Source: Coriobacteriaceae bacterium AM100-PB1-1D-6A (lineage in GTDB: Bacteria; Actinomycetota; Coriobacteriia; Coriobacteriales; Coriobacteriaceae). Taken from it: a DNA stretch of 64,000 nucleotides. The position numbers and the translations under genes were made by a program. The DNA lies in assembly GCA_027660625.1 (NCBI GenBank), contig JAQDNC010000002.1, positions 186,001 through 250,000 of the forward strand, written 5' to 3'. The notes below the pieces were generated by a model. That model was given only the letters and a program-made list of their open reading frames with translations, had not been told where the DNA came from and searched no databases. Numbering within the stretch: the stretch's first letter is position 1; each line of letters opens with the position of its first letter. Shown piece after piece: positions 7,760 to 16,208 of this stretch.

Positions 7760-9161
7760 CGCTTCCGATCCGCGCCAGCCGAATCGTACACGACAGTCTG
7801 TGTCGCGCCCTGCACCGTCCGGCCAACGTCCGGTGCAGCCGACCCAGCGCGCGGCCCAACCCGCCGCACGTCCGGCGCAGCCCTCCTCTCGCCCCGCGCA
7901 GCCCGCTCAGCGTCCGGGCCAGCAGCCTGTTCGTCGTCCTGCTCAGCAGTCCTCTGCCCATGCAGCCCAGCCTGCAGGTGGCGCCCGCTTTAAACAGCAG
8001 GCGCCCACCCAGCGCGCGCAGGTCCCTCAATCGCACGCGCATCACGTACGCGGCTCGCATGGCGTGGCTCCGGCCTCGCGCTCGAGCTATAACACGCATG
8101 CTCGACGCGGTGCCCAAAAGAAAAGCTCGCCGGTGCCTATGATTATCGGCGTTGTGGTTGCGGTGATCGTTCTCGCTGCCATCGCCTTCTTCGTCGTACC
8201 GGCCGTCAAGGGCTTGTTTGGTGGGGGGGACGTGAGTGTCACCGCTGGCCAGCAGGTTACCGTTACGATTCCCGAGGGCGCCTCGGGCGACACGATCGCC
8301 TCGATTCTCTCCGAGAACCATATTGTCGAGAATCCCAAGGATTACTATGCGGCGGCCAAAAAGCTCAACGCGGACATGTCGCTCAAGCCCGGCACCTACT
8401 CGTTCACGACGCTCATGGACGCGACCAAGGTCGTTCAGCAGCTCATGGAGGGCCCCAATGCGGGCTCCGATGCACTGACTATCCCAGAGGGCCTGACGGT
8501 TGACCAGGTCGCCGATCGCGTGGCCAAGGCATACGACAGTATCTCCAAGGAAGACTTCCTCAATCAGGCAAAGGCCTCCAACTATGTGAAGGACTATAGC
8601 TTCCTTGAGGGCGCTGCAAACGATTCGCTCGAGGGTTTCCTGTTCCCCAAGACCTATTCGCTTGGTAAGGACCCAAGCGCCGATGATGTGATTCGCGCCA
8701 TGCTTGACCAGTTCAACGCCGAGTATAAGTCGCTTGACTTTGCCAGCTGCGAGGCCAAGATTAAGGAGCGCTATGGCGTGGATATGTCCGATTACGACAT
8801 CGTTAACCTTGCCTCCATCGTCGAGCGCGAGGGCCTCAACGCCGACCAGCGCGCGCATGTGGCATCGGTTTTCTATAACCGTCTGGCAGGCAAGCTCGAT
8901 GGCCTGCGCTACCTCAACAGCGACGCGACCATGATGTACGTCACCGGTGGCGAGGTTACCGCCGACGACCTGCAGAGTGATAACCCCTATAACACCTATA
9001 AGCACGAGGGCCTGCCGCCCACGCCCATCTGCTCTCCGTCGCTCGAGGCGCTCAAGGCCACCCTTGAGCCGACCGACTCCGACGACCTGTATTTCTACAT
9101 TACGCAGGACGAGGAGTATTTCTCGAAGACCTACGAAGAGCATCAACAGTCTTGGAATTGA
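7752..9161 (+). CDS. mltG: Endolytic murein transglycosylase
   Basis: 469 residues. Residues 1-125 are a cytoplasmic Pro/Gln/Ala/Arg-rich region with repeated PAQP/RPAQ units. One membrane helix follows (about 130-155), then the periplasmic YceG/MltG fold. The catalytic-region signature is ASIVEREGLNADQ and the C-terminal signature is PYNTYKHEGLPPTPICSPS. MltG cleaves nascent glycan strands and sets their length. The low-complexity leader is longer than in E. coli but common in actinobacteria. Confidence 0.96.
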   Translation: MPSASDPRQPNRTRQSVSRPAPSGQRPVQPTQRAAQPAARPAQPSSRPAQPAQRPGQQPVRRPAQQSSAHAAQPAGGARFKQQAPTQRAQVPQSHAHHVRGSHGVAPASRSSYNTHARRGAQKKSSPVPMIIGVVVAVIVLAAIAFFVVPAVKGLFGGGDVSVTAGQQVTVTIPEGASGDTIASILSENHIVENPKDYYAAAKKLNADMSLKPGTYSFTTLMDATKVVQQLMEGPNAGSDALTIPEGLTVDQVADRVAKAYDSISKEDFLNQAKASNYVKDYSFLEGAANDSLEGFLFPKTYSLGKDPSADDVIRAMLDQFNAEYKSLDFASCEAKIKERYGVDMSDYDIVNLASIVEREGLNADQRAHVASVFYNRLAGKLDGLRYLNSDATMMYVTGGEVTADDLQSDNPYNTYKHEGLPPTPICSPSLEALKATLEPTDSDDLYFYITQDEEYFSKTYEEHQQSWN

Positions 9162-9163
9162 TC

Positions 9164-9661
9164 ATGAGGATTTTTAGCCCCAAACGATATGTTGCCTCGG
9201 TCGATCGCATCGACCTCGATACCCTCTGGGCCGACGGCAAGCGCGCCATTCTGCTCGACCGCGACAACACCCTGGTGCCGCGTGATACCGAGCAGGTTCC
9301 CGCTGCGGTCTCCGCCTGGCTCGAGGCCGCCCATGCCAAGGGCTTTAAGCTGTGCATGGTGTCCAACAACTGGCATCGCGACCAGGTCATGGCTTCGGCT
9401 CGTGAGTTGGGGCTCGAGGCCATTAGCCACGCCATGAAGCCGGCGCCATTTGCCCTCAAAGCGGGCCTTAAGCGTCTGGGCGCCACGGCCGACGAGGCCG
9501 TGCTGATCGGTGACCAGCTGTACACCGACGTATGGAGCGGAAACTTTGCCGGCGTTGACACTATTCTGGTCAAGCCGCAGGCAACCCAGGACCTGTGGTA
9601 CACGCAGATCTTCCGTATCTTTGAGCGCCGGGCCCTGCGCGACCTTCCCTGCGAGGAATAG
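9164..9661 (+). CDS. YqeG family HAD phosphatase
   Basis: 165 residues from the ATG at 9164. An in-frame TTG at 9152 is possible but overlaps the mltG stop and lacks a better RBS. HAD motif I is ILLDRDNTLVPRD, motif II is CMVSNNW, and the Lys motif (HAMKPAP) and motif III/IV (VLIGDQLYTDVWSGN) are present. This is the YqeG/PGPP-like (HAD-IIIA) subfamily, which includes a phosphatidylglycerol phosphate phosphatase in other lineages. The substrate here is not known. Confidence 0.9.
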   Translation: MRIFSPKRYVASVDRIDLDTLWADGKRAILLDRDNTLVPRDTEQVPAAVSAWLEAAHAKGFKLCMVSNNWHRDQVMASARELGLEAISHAMKPAPFALKAGLKRLGATADEAVLIGDQLYTDVWSGNFAGVDTILVKPQATQDLWYTQIFRIFERRALRDLPCEE

Positions 9662-9669
9662 GTTTCGCC

Positions 9670-10203
9670 ATGTCTCAGCACATCAAACACGGCTGCGACC
9701 ATATCTTCTTTATCGGCTTTTTGGGCGCGGGCAAGTCGACGCTTGCGCGCAATGTGGGCACTATGTTCAAGCGTCGATTCATCGATACCGATCGTTTGGT
9801 TGTGCGTCGATGCGGCAAGTCGGTGACCGAGATATTTAAGACCGAGGGTGAGGATCGTTTTCGCGAGCTCGAGACCTCGGCACTCCGTTCGCTTCAGAGC
9901 GAGCGCAGCCTGCTGGTATCGTGCGGGGGTGGCATCGTCGAGACGCCGGTGAACATTGAGCTGATGCACGAGATGGGTACATGCGTGTACCTCGAAGGCG
10001 ACTTTGAGGACTCGTTGCGCCAGATTCGCCGTTCCGATACCCGACCCGATTTCCGCTCGCCCGAGCACGCCGCGCGCCTGTTTGAGCATCGCCGTCCGCT
10101 GTATCGCCAAGCCGCCGATATTACCCTTGATATTCGCAACAAGTCCTTCGAGGACGTTTCCTACCTTTGTGCCGAGATGCTTTTGGAGCGTGGACTGCTA
10201 TGA
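9670..10203 (+). CDS. aroK: Shikimate kinase
   Basis: 177 residues. Walker A is GFLGAGKST. The shikimate-binding Asp is in FIDTDRLV. The Arg/Glu helix is DRFRELETSAL, the glycine motif is CGGGIVETP, the lid Arg region is RSDTRPDF, and the adenine-side motif is HRRPLY. All expected functional residues are visible, so it should phosphorylate shikimate at the 3-hydroxyl. Its stop overlaps the start of the aroB-like gene (ATGA). The partner gene looks inactive, so the pathway context is uncertain. Confidence 0.93.
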   Translation: MSQHIKHGCDHIFFIGFLGAGKSTLARNVGTMFKRRFIDTDRLVVRRCGKSVTEIFKTEGEDRFRELETSALRSLQSERSLLVSCGGGIVETPVNIELMHEMGTCVYLEGDFEDSLRQIRRSDTRPDFRSPEHAARLFEHRRPLYRQAADITLDIRNKSFEDVSYLCAEMLLERGLL

Positions 10204-11309
10204 TTCGCCGTCAACTTATCAATTTCCAAAACCGCAGTGTCGATGTCCGCGTCGGATTGGGCGCGTTCGAGGAGCTGCCGCGCATGTTTGCCTCGGCTGT
10301 GGGCAAGCCTAAACGCGCGATGGTGGTTTGGAACGAAGGCGCATCCGAGCGTTTTGGCGAGGTCGTCGAGCATGCGCTGGTCGACGCCGGTTTTGCCGTG
10401 TCGCAGCTTTCGCTTGAGGTTTCGCCTGCCGGCGCTATGCTGGCCGATGCCGATACCGTCTTTGGCGCCCTGTCGGCTAACGGCATTACCTGCGACGACC
10501 TGATTGTCGCTGTCGGCGACACGGTGACCTGCTCGGTCGTTTGTTGGTGTGCCAATCAGTGGTGCGGTCGCACCGAGTGCGCCTTGCTGCCGACGACGTT
10601 CGACGCCATGCTTACGGTCGCGACGACCATGAAGCCGCTCGTCGCCTCGTCGGCGAATGCACTTCCCGCTATCGCGTTCCGTCCCGAGCCGGGCTTGGTC
10701 GTGTGCGACCTCGACCTTGTTCGCGAGGCGGACCCCGAGGGCCTCAAGCTCGGCTATGTGGTACTTGTTGGCACCATGCTTTCGAGCAGCAAGTCCCGCT
10801 GGAATCAGTTTACTGAGACCGTCCCCGAGATTCTCGCGGGCGAGGAGGTCGCGCTCGTCAATGCCGTGCAGTGGTCTCAGACTGCCCGCAAGGACGTACT
10901 GATGGCTACGAACCCGAGCGCCCGCCATGCGCTCGATTTTGGTAAGACGGGGGAGCGTACCCTGCGCGCCTGCTTGGGCGATGCCGCTTCGCAGATCCCT
11001 GCCTACCAGTTGTTGTCCGAGGGCATGCGTTTTGAGGCGCGCGTTGCCCATGATGCTTGCGACTTCGATATCGATTACGTTTTTGAGGTCGATGACTGCC
11101 TGGAGGACTTTGGTATCGAGGAGCTTGCCTTCGACCTGGAGCCCACCGCGTTTATCGAGGAGTTCCGCAAGCAGCAGTTCGCCCGCTCAAACCGCAGCAT
11201 GTTGCCGCTGCCCGCGGCACTCGGCGCCATTCGTCTAACGAGCGTTGAGGACGAGGTTCTTGAGCGCCATGCTCATGCCTACTTGGCTTCTCGCAAAGAA
11301 CTTCTCTAA
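10200..11309 (+). CDS. AroB-fold protein (3-dehydroquinate synthase family) lacking catalytic residues
   Basis: 369 residues, started at the ATG overlapping the aroK stop. The N-terminus and total length match AroB, and the conserved aroK-aroB-pepP-efp position supports the assignment. Recognisable but eroded blocks are AVGDTVTC in place of the GGGVxGD NAD-loop and LPTTF in place of VPTT. The DSSVGGK block is replaced by TVATTMK. The AEVIK Glu is absent (KLGYVVLVG), GHTFGHA is replaced by GKTGERT, and the HGEAVAIG His is replaced (SEGMRFEA). The zinc ligands and substrate-binding residues therefore seem lost. It is an intact ORF without frameshift, so it is likely a repurposed or structural homologue rather than a working dehydroquinate synthase. 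Confidence 0.72.
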   Translation: MIRRQLINFQNRSVDVRVGLGAFEELPRMFASAVGKPKRAMVVWNEGASERFGEVVEHALVDAGFAVSQLSLEVSPAGAMLADADTVFGALSANGITCDDLIVAVGDTVTCSVVCWCANQWCGRTECALLPTTFDAMLTVATTMKPLVASSANALPAIAFRPEPGLVVCDLDLVREADPEGLKLGYVVLVGTMLSSSKSRWNQFTETVPEILAGEEVALVNAVQWSQTARKDVLMATNPSARHALDFGKTGERTLRACLGDAASQIPAYQLLSEGMRFEARVAHDACDFDIDYVFEVDDCLEDFGIEELAFDLEPTAFIEEFRKQQFARSNRSMLPLPAALGAIRLTSVEDEVLERHAHAYLASRKELL

Positions 11310-11315
11310 GTTTTA

Positions 11316-11344
11316 TTGACATCCTTCATCTTTCGTATCATGTT
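11316..11344 (+). promoter_or_regulatory. Putative promoter before the M24 peptidase gene
   Basis: A perfect -35 TTGACA is at 11316-11321. The -10 is ambiguous: CATGTT at 11339-11344 with a 17-base spacer, or TATCAT at 11336-11341 with 14. The palindromic leader 11347-11409 follows directly. Confidence 0.4.
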
Positions 11345-11346
11345 GA

Positions 11347-11409
11347 GGGACGGGTTTCCAATCGGTTGCGGATCGCATGCGATTCTGACGTTCGGTTGAG
11401 ACCCGTCCC
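11347..11409 (+). repeat. 63-nt palindromic leader element
   Basis: Outer arms GGGACGGGT (11347-11355) and ACCCGTCCC (11401-11409) pair perfectly. The pairing extends inwards through CAATCGG / TTCGGTTG with wobbles, and the centre holds a small GCATGC palindrome. No T-run follows, so it looks like a structured 5' leader or a DNA palindrome rather than a simple terminator. Confidence 0.55.
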
Positions 11410-11441
11410 GTCTTTATAGAGACAATAAGAAAGGAATCTGC

Positions 11442-12572
11442 ATGTCTGAGTTTGCTGCCGGTCCTGCCGGTCGTATCGAACGTGTCCGTGCCCTGATGGT
11501 CGAGCGCGGCTACGACGCTATCGTGGTGCGCGACGAGGCAAATCTTCGTTGGCTCACGGGCGTGAAGGGCGTCTTCGACTACACCTTCGAGTTCCCGCAC
11601 GCGGCGTTTATTACGGCTGACCAGTGCCTGTTCCATACCGACTCGCGCTATCTCAACAGCTTTGAGGAGAACACGCCCGCCGGCAGCCCCTGGGTCTACG
11701 ACATGGACGAGGGAACCATCCCCGGTTGGGTCGCTGGCAAGATTGCGGCCAACAAGTGCCGCGTCTGCGCCGTCGAGGACGACATGCAGATCAATTTCTA
11801 CCAGGGTATTCAGCGTGGTCTGGAGGACCGCTCCGTTGCCTGCATGTTGCCGCTGATGCACGACGACATCCGTAAGATGCGCGCCATCAAGGACGCCGAG
11901 GAGATCGAGCTCATGCGCCATGCGCAGTCGATCACCGATGCCGCCTTCCAGCACATGCTCGGCTTTATTAAGCCTGGTATGACCGAGAAGCAGGTTCGCA
12001 ACGAGCTCGAGAACTTTATGTTCGCCAACGGCGCCGATAGCCTTGCCTTTGGCTCCATCGTGGCGAGCGGTCCCAACACCGCCAACCCGCATGCCGTGCC
12101 GAGCGACCGCGTGATCGAGAAGGGCGATTTCGTTCTTATGGATTACGGTGCGGGCTACTGTGATTACCGCTCCGACATGACACGCACCGTCGTGATGGGC
12201 GAGCCCACGCAGGAGCAGCTCGACCTGTACGCACTCGTGCGCCGCACGCACGAGGAATGCGTCCCCGCCATCCATCCGGGCGTCGAGGGCAACGACATCT
12301 TCAAGCTCTCCAAGAAGATCATCGGCGATGCCGGTTATGGCGATTACTACAACCATGGCCTGGGCCACGGCGTTGGTATCGACATCCACGAGCTGCCCAA
12401 CTTCAACCGTAGCAAGAACATCATTGAGGTCGGCTCGGTTATTACCATGGAGCCCGGCGTCTACCTGCCCGGTGTGGGCGGCGTGCGCCTGGAGGACTAC
12501 GGTGTCGTCACCGAGAACGGCTACGAGCCCTTCACCAAGACCCCGCACGACCTGCACGTCATCGATTGCTAG
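11442..12572 (+). CDS. pepP: M24 family metallopeptidase, Xaa-Pro aminopeptidase type
   Basis: 376 residues. A creatinase-like N-terminal domain (1-130) is followed by the pita-bread catalytic domain. The dinuclear metal ligands are all present: Asp in VLMDYGAG, Asp in YRSDMTRTV, His in NHGLGHGVGI, Glu in TMEPGVYLPG and Glu in VRLEDYG. It removes N-terminal residues linked to proline. An RBS (AAAGGA) lies upstream of 11442. It sits between aroB and efp as in many Gram-positives. PepQ-type prolidase activity cannot be excluded from sequence. Confidence 0.93.
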   Translation: MSEFAAGPAGRIERVRALMVERGYDAIVVRDEANLRWLTGVKGVFDYTFEFPHAAFITADQCLFHTDSRYLNSFEENTPAGSPWVYDMDEGTIPGWVAGKIAANKCRVCAVEDDMQINFYQGIQRGLEDRSVACMLPLMHDDIRKMRAIKDAEEIELMRHAQSITDAAFQHMLGFIKPGMTEKQVRNELENFMFANGADSLAFGSIVASGPNTANPHAVPSDRVIEKGDFVLMDYGAGYCDYRSDMTRTVVMGEPTQEQLDLYALVRRTHEECVPAIHPGVEGNDIFKLSKKIIGDAGYGDYYNHGLGHGVGIDIHELPNFNRSKNIIEVGSVITMEPGVYLPGVGGVRLEDYGVVTENGYEPFTKTPHDLHVIDC

Positions 12573-12594
12573 CCCATTTCGATAGATTTTTGGG

Positions 12595-12637
12595 GCGGGG
12601 CGTCCGGATCGATTCGGGCGTCCCGCGTTCTCTTTTT
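12595..12637 (+). terminator. Intrinsic terminator after the M24 peptidase gene
   Basis: A 12-bp stem (GCGGGGCGTCCG with CGGGCGTCCCGC, two G-U pairs) and an 8-base loop, followed by GTTCTCTTTTT. Confidence 0.85.
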
Positions 12638-12668
12638 ATGCGCTCGCCGCAGCCGGCGTCTGCAAGTG

Positions 12669-12674
12669 TATAAT
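12669..12674 (+). promoter_or_regulatory. -10 box of the efp operon promoter
   Basis: Consensus TATAAT 58 bases before the efp ATG and just after a strong terminator, so transcription likely restarts here. The -35 region is not recognisable. Confidence 0.5.
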
Positions 12675-12731
12675 CTCGCTCGTATGTAATTTGGACGCTT
12701 GTGCGTCTCGCCAATAACAAGAAAGGTCGCT

Positions 12732-13295
12732 ATGCCTACTATCTCTACCGCCGACTTCAAGAACGGCCTCGGTCTCCGCATTAAGGACAAGGTCTACACC
12801 ATTGTCGAGTTCCAGCACGTCAAGCCGGGCAAGGGCGGCGCTTTCGTGCGCTACAAGACCCGCGACATCAAGAGCGGCCGCGTCGTCGAGAACACCTGCA
12901 ACGCCGGCACCAAGTTCGAGAGCGTCATGCTCACCACCCGTGAGTTCCAGTACCTCTACAACGACGGCGCCGATTACATCTTCATGGACAACGAGTCTTA
13001 CGAGCAGGTTCCCGTTCCCGAGGACATGGTGGGCGAGAACGCCAAGTGGCTGCGCGAGAACGACACCTGCCAGCTGCTCTTCGCCGATGACGAGCTCATG
13101 GGCGTGACCCCGCCGATGTTCATCGAGACCACCATCGTCCAGACCGACCCGGGCTTTAAGGGCGACACCGTTCAGGGTTCCACCAAGCCGGCCACCATCG
13201 ACACCGGTGCTGTCATCCAGGTCCCCATGTACCTCAACGAGGGCGAGGTCATTAAGGTTGACACCCGCGACGGCAAGTTCGTCTCCCGCGTCTAG
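12732..13295 (+). CDS. efp: Translation elongation factor P
   Basis: 187 residues with three beta-barrel domains. The domain I loop carrying the modifiable Lys is KPGKGGAFVR (Lys at about 34). The domain III signature (GDTVQGSTKPATIDTGAVIQVP, in part) matches the EF-P C-terminal pattern. It rescues ribosomes stalled at polyproline stretches. The start at 12732 follows AGAAAGG. No lysine-modification gene (epmA/epmB) is adjacent. Confidence 0.98.
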   Translation: MPTISTADFKNGLGLRIKDKVYTIVEFQHVKPGKGGAFVRYKTRDIKSGRVVENTCNAGTKFESVMLTTREFQYLYNDGADYIFMDNESYEQVPVPEDMVGENAKWLRENDTCQLLFADDELMGVTPPMFIETTIVQTDPGFKGDTVQGSTKPATIDTGAVIQVPMYLNEGEVIKVDTRDGKFVSRV

Positions 13296-13319
13296 CAACC
13301 AACTCTTCTAGGAGGACTC

Positions 13320-13682
13320 ATGCCCCAGGAAATCAAGATTGACGGCATCGGCATTTCGCCCGATGTTCTGACCGCCATCGTCTCGCGCGCCGTCACGGAT
13401 GTCGAGGGCATCGCCTCCGTGGGCGTCAAGGACCTTGCCACTAACCTTGTCTCCATGATGCTTTCGTCCAAGGCCCCGGCTTCCGAGCCAGCGGTCGAGG
13501 CCGAGGTCATCGGCGACAAGCTCGCACTTACCGTGCGCGTCGTGGTGTTCTTTGGCTATCCGTTCAAGAAACTCGCCGAGGCCGTTCGCGCCGCCGTGGT
13601 TGCCGCCATCGACGCCCAGGTGGGCGTCGAGGTCGAGCGCGTTGACGTTTGCATCGACGGCCTCGTTTTCCCCAAGGAGTAA
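13320..13682 (+). CDS. Asp23/Gls24 family envelope stress protein
   Basis: 120 residues with a typical DUF322 start (ISPDVLTAIVSRAVTDVEGIASV) and end (VGVEVERVDVCIDGLVF). Family members are small and peripheral to the membrane. They are linked to cell-wall stress and, in the efp-nusB position, to general housekeeping. GGAGGA lies 6-8 bases before the ATG. Confidence 0.92.
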   Translation: MPQEIKIDGIGISPDVLTAIVSRAVTDVEGIASVGVKDLATNLVSMMLSSKAPASEPAVEAEVIGDKLALTVRVVVFFGYPFKKLAEAVRAAVVAAIDAQVGVEVERVDVCIDGLVFPKE

Positions 13683-13685
13683 CCT

Positions 13686-14270
13686 TTGAGCCTTAAGGTT
13701 TATCGCGGGCGTACGCTTGCCCGCAGTCAGGCGCTGCAGCTGCTGTTCCAGGCCGAGGCCACGGACAGCCCGCTCGAGCGCGTCCTCGAGGGCGATTTCC
13801 TGATCTCGAAGGGTCCCCTCGACCCCTATGCGCTGGAGCTGTGCCGCGGTGCCTACGAGCACATCGACCGCATCGACTGCGCCCTTCGCTCCGTCGCCAA
13901 GAACTGGGATCTTATGCGCATGCCCGGTGCCGACCGTAATCTGCTGCGCATCGCTGTCTATGAAATGCGCTTCCTCACCGACGAGGAGGTTTCGGACGCC
14001 ATCGTGATTAACGAGGCCGTCGAGCTTGCCAAGGCCTATGGCACCGACCAGTCTGCGTCGTTTGTCAACGGCGTGCTGGGCAAGATCGCTCGTAGCGAGG
14101 AGCTGCCGGGCGAGGATCTGTATCAGGAGCTGCTGGCCGAGGACCGTGCCCGCGAGGAGGCCCAGGCTGCTGAGGCTGCCGCCAAGGTTGCCGCCGCTCA
14201 GGCTGCGGCCGGCGTTCTCGACGAGGATGCCGAGGCCGCCGAGGCCGAGACCGGTACCGTCGAGGAGTAG
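13686..14270 (+). CDS. nusB: Transcription antitermination factor NusB
   Basis: 194 residues. The start is TTG at 13686, chosen for the AAGGAG (13674-13679) overlapping the previous stop. The all-helical NusB fold is seen in RTLARSQALQLLFQAEA, LRIAVYEMRFL and DAIVINEAVELAKAYGTDQSASFVNGVLGK (in part). It binds boxA RNA with NusE in rRNA antitermination. The last ~45 residues are a Glu/Ala-rich extension beyond the usual ~140-residue family length. Confidence 0.95.
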   Translation: MSLKVYRGRTLARSQALQLLFQAEATDSPLERVLEGDFLISKGPLDPYALELCRGAYEHIDRIDCALRSVAKNWDLMRMPGADRNLLRIAVYEMRFLTDEEVSDAIVINEAVELAKAYGTDQSASFVNGVLGKIARSEELPGEDLYQELLAEDRAREEAQAAEAAAKVAAAQAAAGVLDEDAEAAEAETGTVEE

Positions 14271-14272
14271 CC

Positions 14273-14539
14273 ATGCCAGAGGGTTCCGTCCGCAACTTCG
14301 ACGAGATCTCGGACCGCTTGGACCAGATTATTGCGACCGTTCGCTCCAAGGATACGTCCCTGGAGCGTTCGCTTGATCTGTTTGATGAGGCGATTGAGCT
14401 GGGCTCCCGTGCGGTCGATATGGTCGACAAGTTTGAGCTGACGCCTCGTGAGGCCGATAAGCTCGAGCAGGAATACGATGAGGATGCGGCAAACGAATCC
14501 CATGATAGCCAGGCCGCGTCCCCGGATACGAATGGTTGA
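14273..14539 (+). CDS. xseB: Exodeoxyribonuclease VII small subunit
   Basis: 88 residues. The family core is FDEISDRLDQIIATVRSKD, SLERSLDLFDEAIELG, then a charged tail. It complexes with XseA, which is not in this window. It starts 2 bases after the nusB stop, and its stop overlaps the tlyA start region. Confidence 0.9.
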   Translation: MPEGSVRNFDEISDRLDQIIATVRSKDTSLERSLDLFDEAIELGSRAVDMVDKFELTPREADKLEQEYDEDAANESHDSQAASPDTNG

Positions 14540-15351
14540 TGGCATTCATGAAACGTGTGCGTCTCGATGACGAACTGATTTCACAGGGCATCTGCGCCGA
14601 TCGCGCGGATGCCCTTCGCACTCTTATGGCCGGCTTGGTCTCGAGTGGCGGCGAGCGTTTGACCTCGCCGGGCCTTAAGGTGACGCCCGGTCTGCCCCTG
14701 CACGTGAAGGGCCGTATTCCCTACGTGGGGCGCGGCGGGCTCAAGCTCGAGGGAGCGCTCAATGCATTTGGGATTGATCCGACGGACCTTGCTTGCCTCG
14801 ATGTGGGCTGTTCTACGGGTGGCTTTACCGATTGCCTGCTCAAGCGCGGCGCCGCTACGGTCGTTTCGGTCGATGTGGGTCGCGCCCAGTTTGATTGGTC
14901 GCTGCGCCAAGACGATCGCGTGACGCTTCATGAGCGAACCAACGTGACACAGCTGCCCGAGCTTGGCTACGGCAGCGCTATCGACTTGGCCGTGTGCGAT
15001 GTGTCGTTTACGAGTATCGCGAATATCATCGACGCCGTGATGGCGTGCTTGAAGCCTTCGGGTTCGTTCTGCACGCTCGTAAAGCCCCAGTTTGAGGCTC
15101 CGGCTGCGCTGGTGGGCGAGGGCGGTATCGTGACCGACCCCGCTGTCCGCTGCGATACACTCGTGGCAGCGATTGAGCTTTTTGCCGCCAAGAGTCTGTT
15201 CCCGCTCGATGTGTGCGTGTCGCCCATCCATGGCGCCAAGGGCAACGTTGAGTTTTTCCTGTACGGCACGAGGTTTGCCCCCGGCGAGCGCACCGACGAT
15301 GAGCTGCAATCCCAGGTATCGGTTTTGAGCGAGAAAGCTGCAACGCTATGA
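14539..15351 (+). CDS. tlyA: TlyA family rRNA (2'-O) methyltransferase / putative hemolysin
   Basis: About 270 residues. An N-terminal S4 RNA-binding domain (RLDDELISQGICADRADALR) is followed by an FtsJ-like Rossmann methyltransferase domain (YVGRGGLKLEGAL, CLDVGCSTGGFTDCLL, VSVDVGRAQFDW, CDVSFTSI, LVKPQFE). In mycobacteria TlyA methylates 16S and 23S rRNA and sets capreomycin sensitivity. ATG 14539 overlaps the xseB stop (TGATG). TTG 14536 and ATG 14548 are also possible, because no clear RBS decides. It overlaps nadK by ATGA. Confidence 0.93.
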   Translation: MAFMKRVRLDDELISQGICADRADALRTLMAGLVSSGGERLTSPGLKVTPGLPLHVKGRIPYVGRGGLKLEGALNAFGIDPTDLACLDVGCSTGGFTDCLLKRGAATVVSVDVGRAQFDWSLRQDDRVTLHERTNVTQLPELGYGSAIDLAVCDVSFTSIANIIDAVMACLKPSGSFCTLVKPQFEAPAALVGEGGIVTDPAVRCDTLVAAIELFAAKSLFPLDVCVSPIHGAKGNVEFFLYGTRFAPGERTDDELQSQVSVLSEKAATL

Positions 15352-16208
15352 AGGTCTTTCTGGTTCCCAATTTCTACAAGCAAGAAGCGGTCGAGAGCGG
15401 CCTGATGCTTGAGCTTTGGCTTTCGCGCCAGGGCTACGAGGTCGCATGGGCTGCCGACCAGCGCTCCAAGATCCAGAGTGCGCCCGATGTTGACGATGCC
15501 GACCTGGTCATTACGCTCGGCGGTGACGGTACGCTGCTGCGTGCCGCCCGTATTCTTAACTACCGTGAGATTCCCATTTTGGGTCTTTCTTATGGTCATT
15601 TGGGGTTTTTGACGGCCGCGAGCCCCGAGGAGCGCGACATTTTGCAGGTCGTGAGCGATGCCCTGTCCGGTGAGCTCCATGTGAGCCGTCGCGCCACCAT
15701 CGCCGCCGATATCGTTTCGGTGCGCGAAGACGGTACGAAGGATGCCGTGCGCACGTTCGCTCTCAACGACATGGCGCTTACGCGCGGGCCTCTGTCCGAT
15801 ATGGTCGAGTTCGACATCACGGTGTCCGGCCATCATATCGACCGCCTGCGCGGTGACGGTGTCGTCGTTTCGACGGCGACCGGCTCCACCGGCTACGCGC
15901 TATCCGCTGGCGGCCCCATCGTCAGCCCCGATTACACGGGCATGGTCTGCGTGCCCATCGCTCCACATACCATTCAGGCTCGCGCCTTTTTGACCTCGCC
16001 GAGCGATGTCGTCGAGATCTTTATGTCCAATGATCGCCCGAGCGTGCCGGCGATCGCCATCGATGGACAATTTATTACCTGCGACGGCACGGTCGAGAGC
16101 GTGGCTGTGCGTCGCGGTCCCGGAGATGTGCTGCTGCTGGATTACGGCCCCGAGAGCTTCTATAACTCGGTGAGCCGCGTGTTCTACGGAGTGCGTCATG
16201 ATCGATGA
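15348..16208 (+). CDS. nadK: NAD kinase
   Basis: 286 residues. The kinase signature is ITLGGDGTLLRAAR at about 59-72. Other NAD-binding blocks are LGLSYGHLGFL, LNDMALTRGP and the Gly/Ser-rich DGVVVSTATGSTGYALSAGGP. It phosphorylates NAD+ to NADP+. The start overlaps the tlyA stop, and its end overlaps recN by 11 bases, so the three are one transcription unit. Confidence 0.96.
   Translation: MKVFLVPNFYKQEAVESGLMLELWLSRQGYEVAWAADQRSKIQSAPDVDDADLVITLGGDGTLLRAARILNYREIPILGLSYGHLGFLTAASPEERDILQVVSDALSGELHVSRRATIAADIVSVREDGTKDAVRTFALNDMALTRGPLSDMVEFDITVSGHHIDRLRGDGVVVSTATGSTGYALSAGGPIVSPDYTGMVCVPIAPHTIQARAFLTSPSDVVEIFMSNDRPSVPAIAIDGQFITCDGTVESVAVRRGPGDVLLLDYGPESFYNSVSRVFYGVRHDR

Noticed and set aside
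7752..8130. Pro/Gln-rich start of mltG as a separate gene
   Set aside because: It is in frame and continuous with the membrane anchor and the MltG domain. Such leaders are common in actinobacterial MltG.
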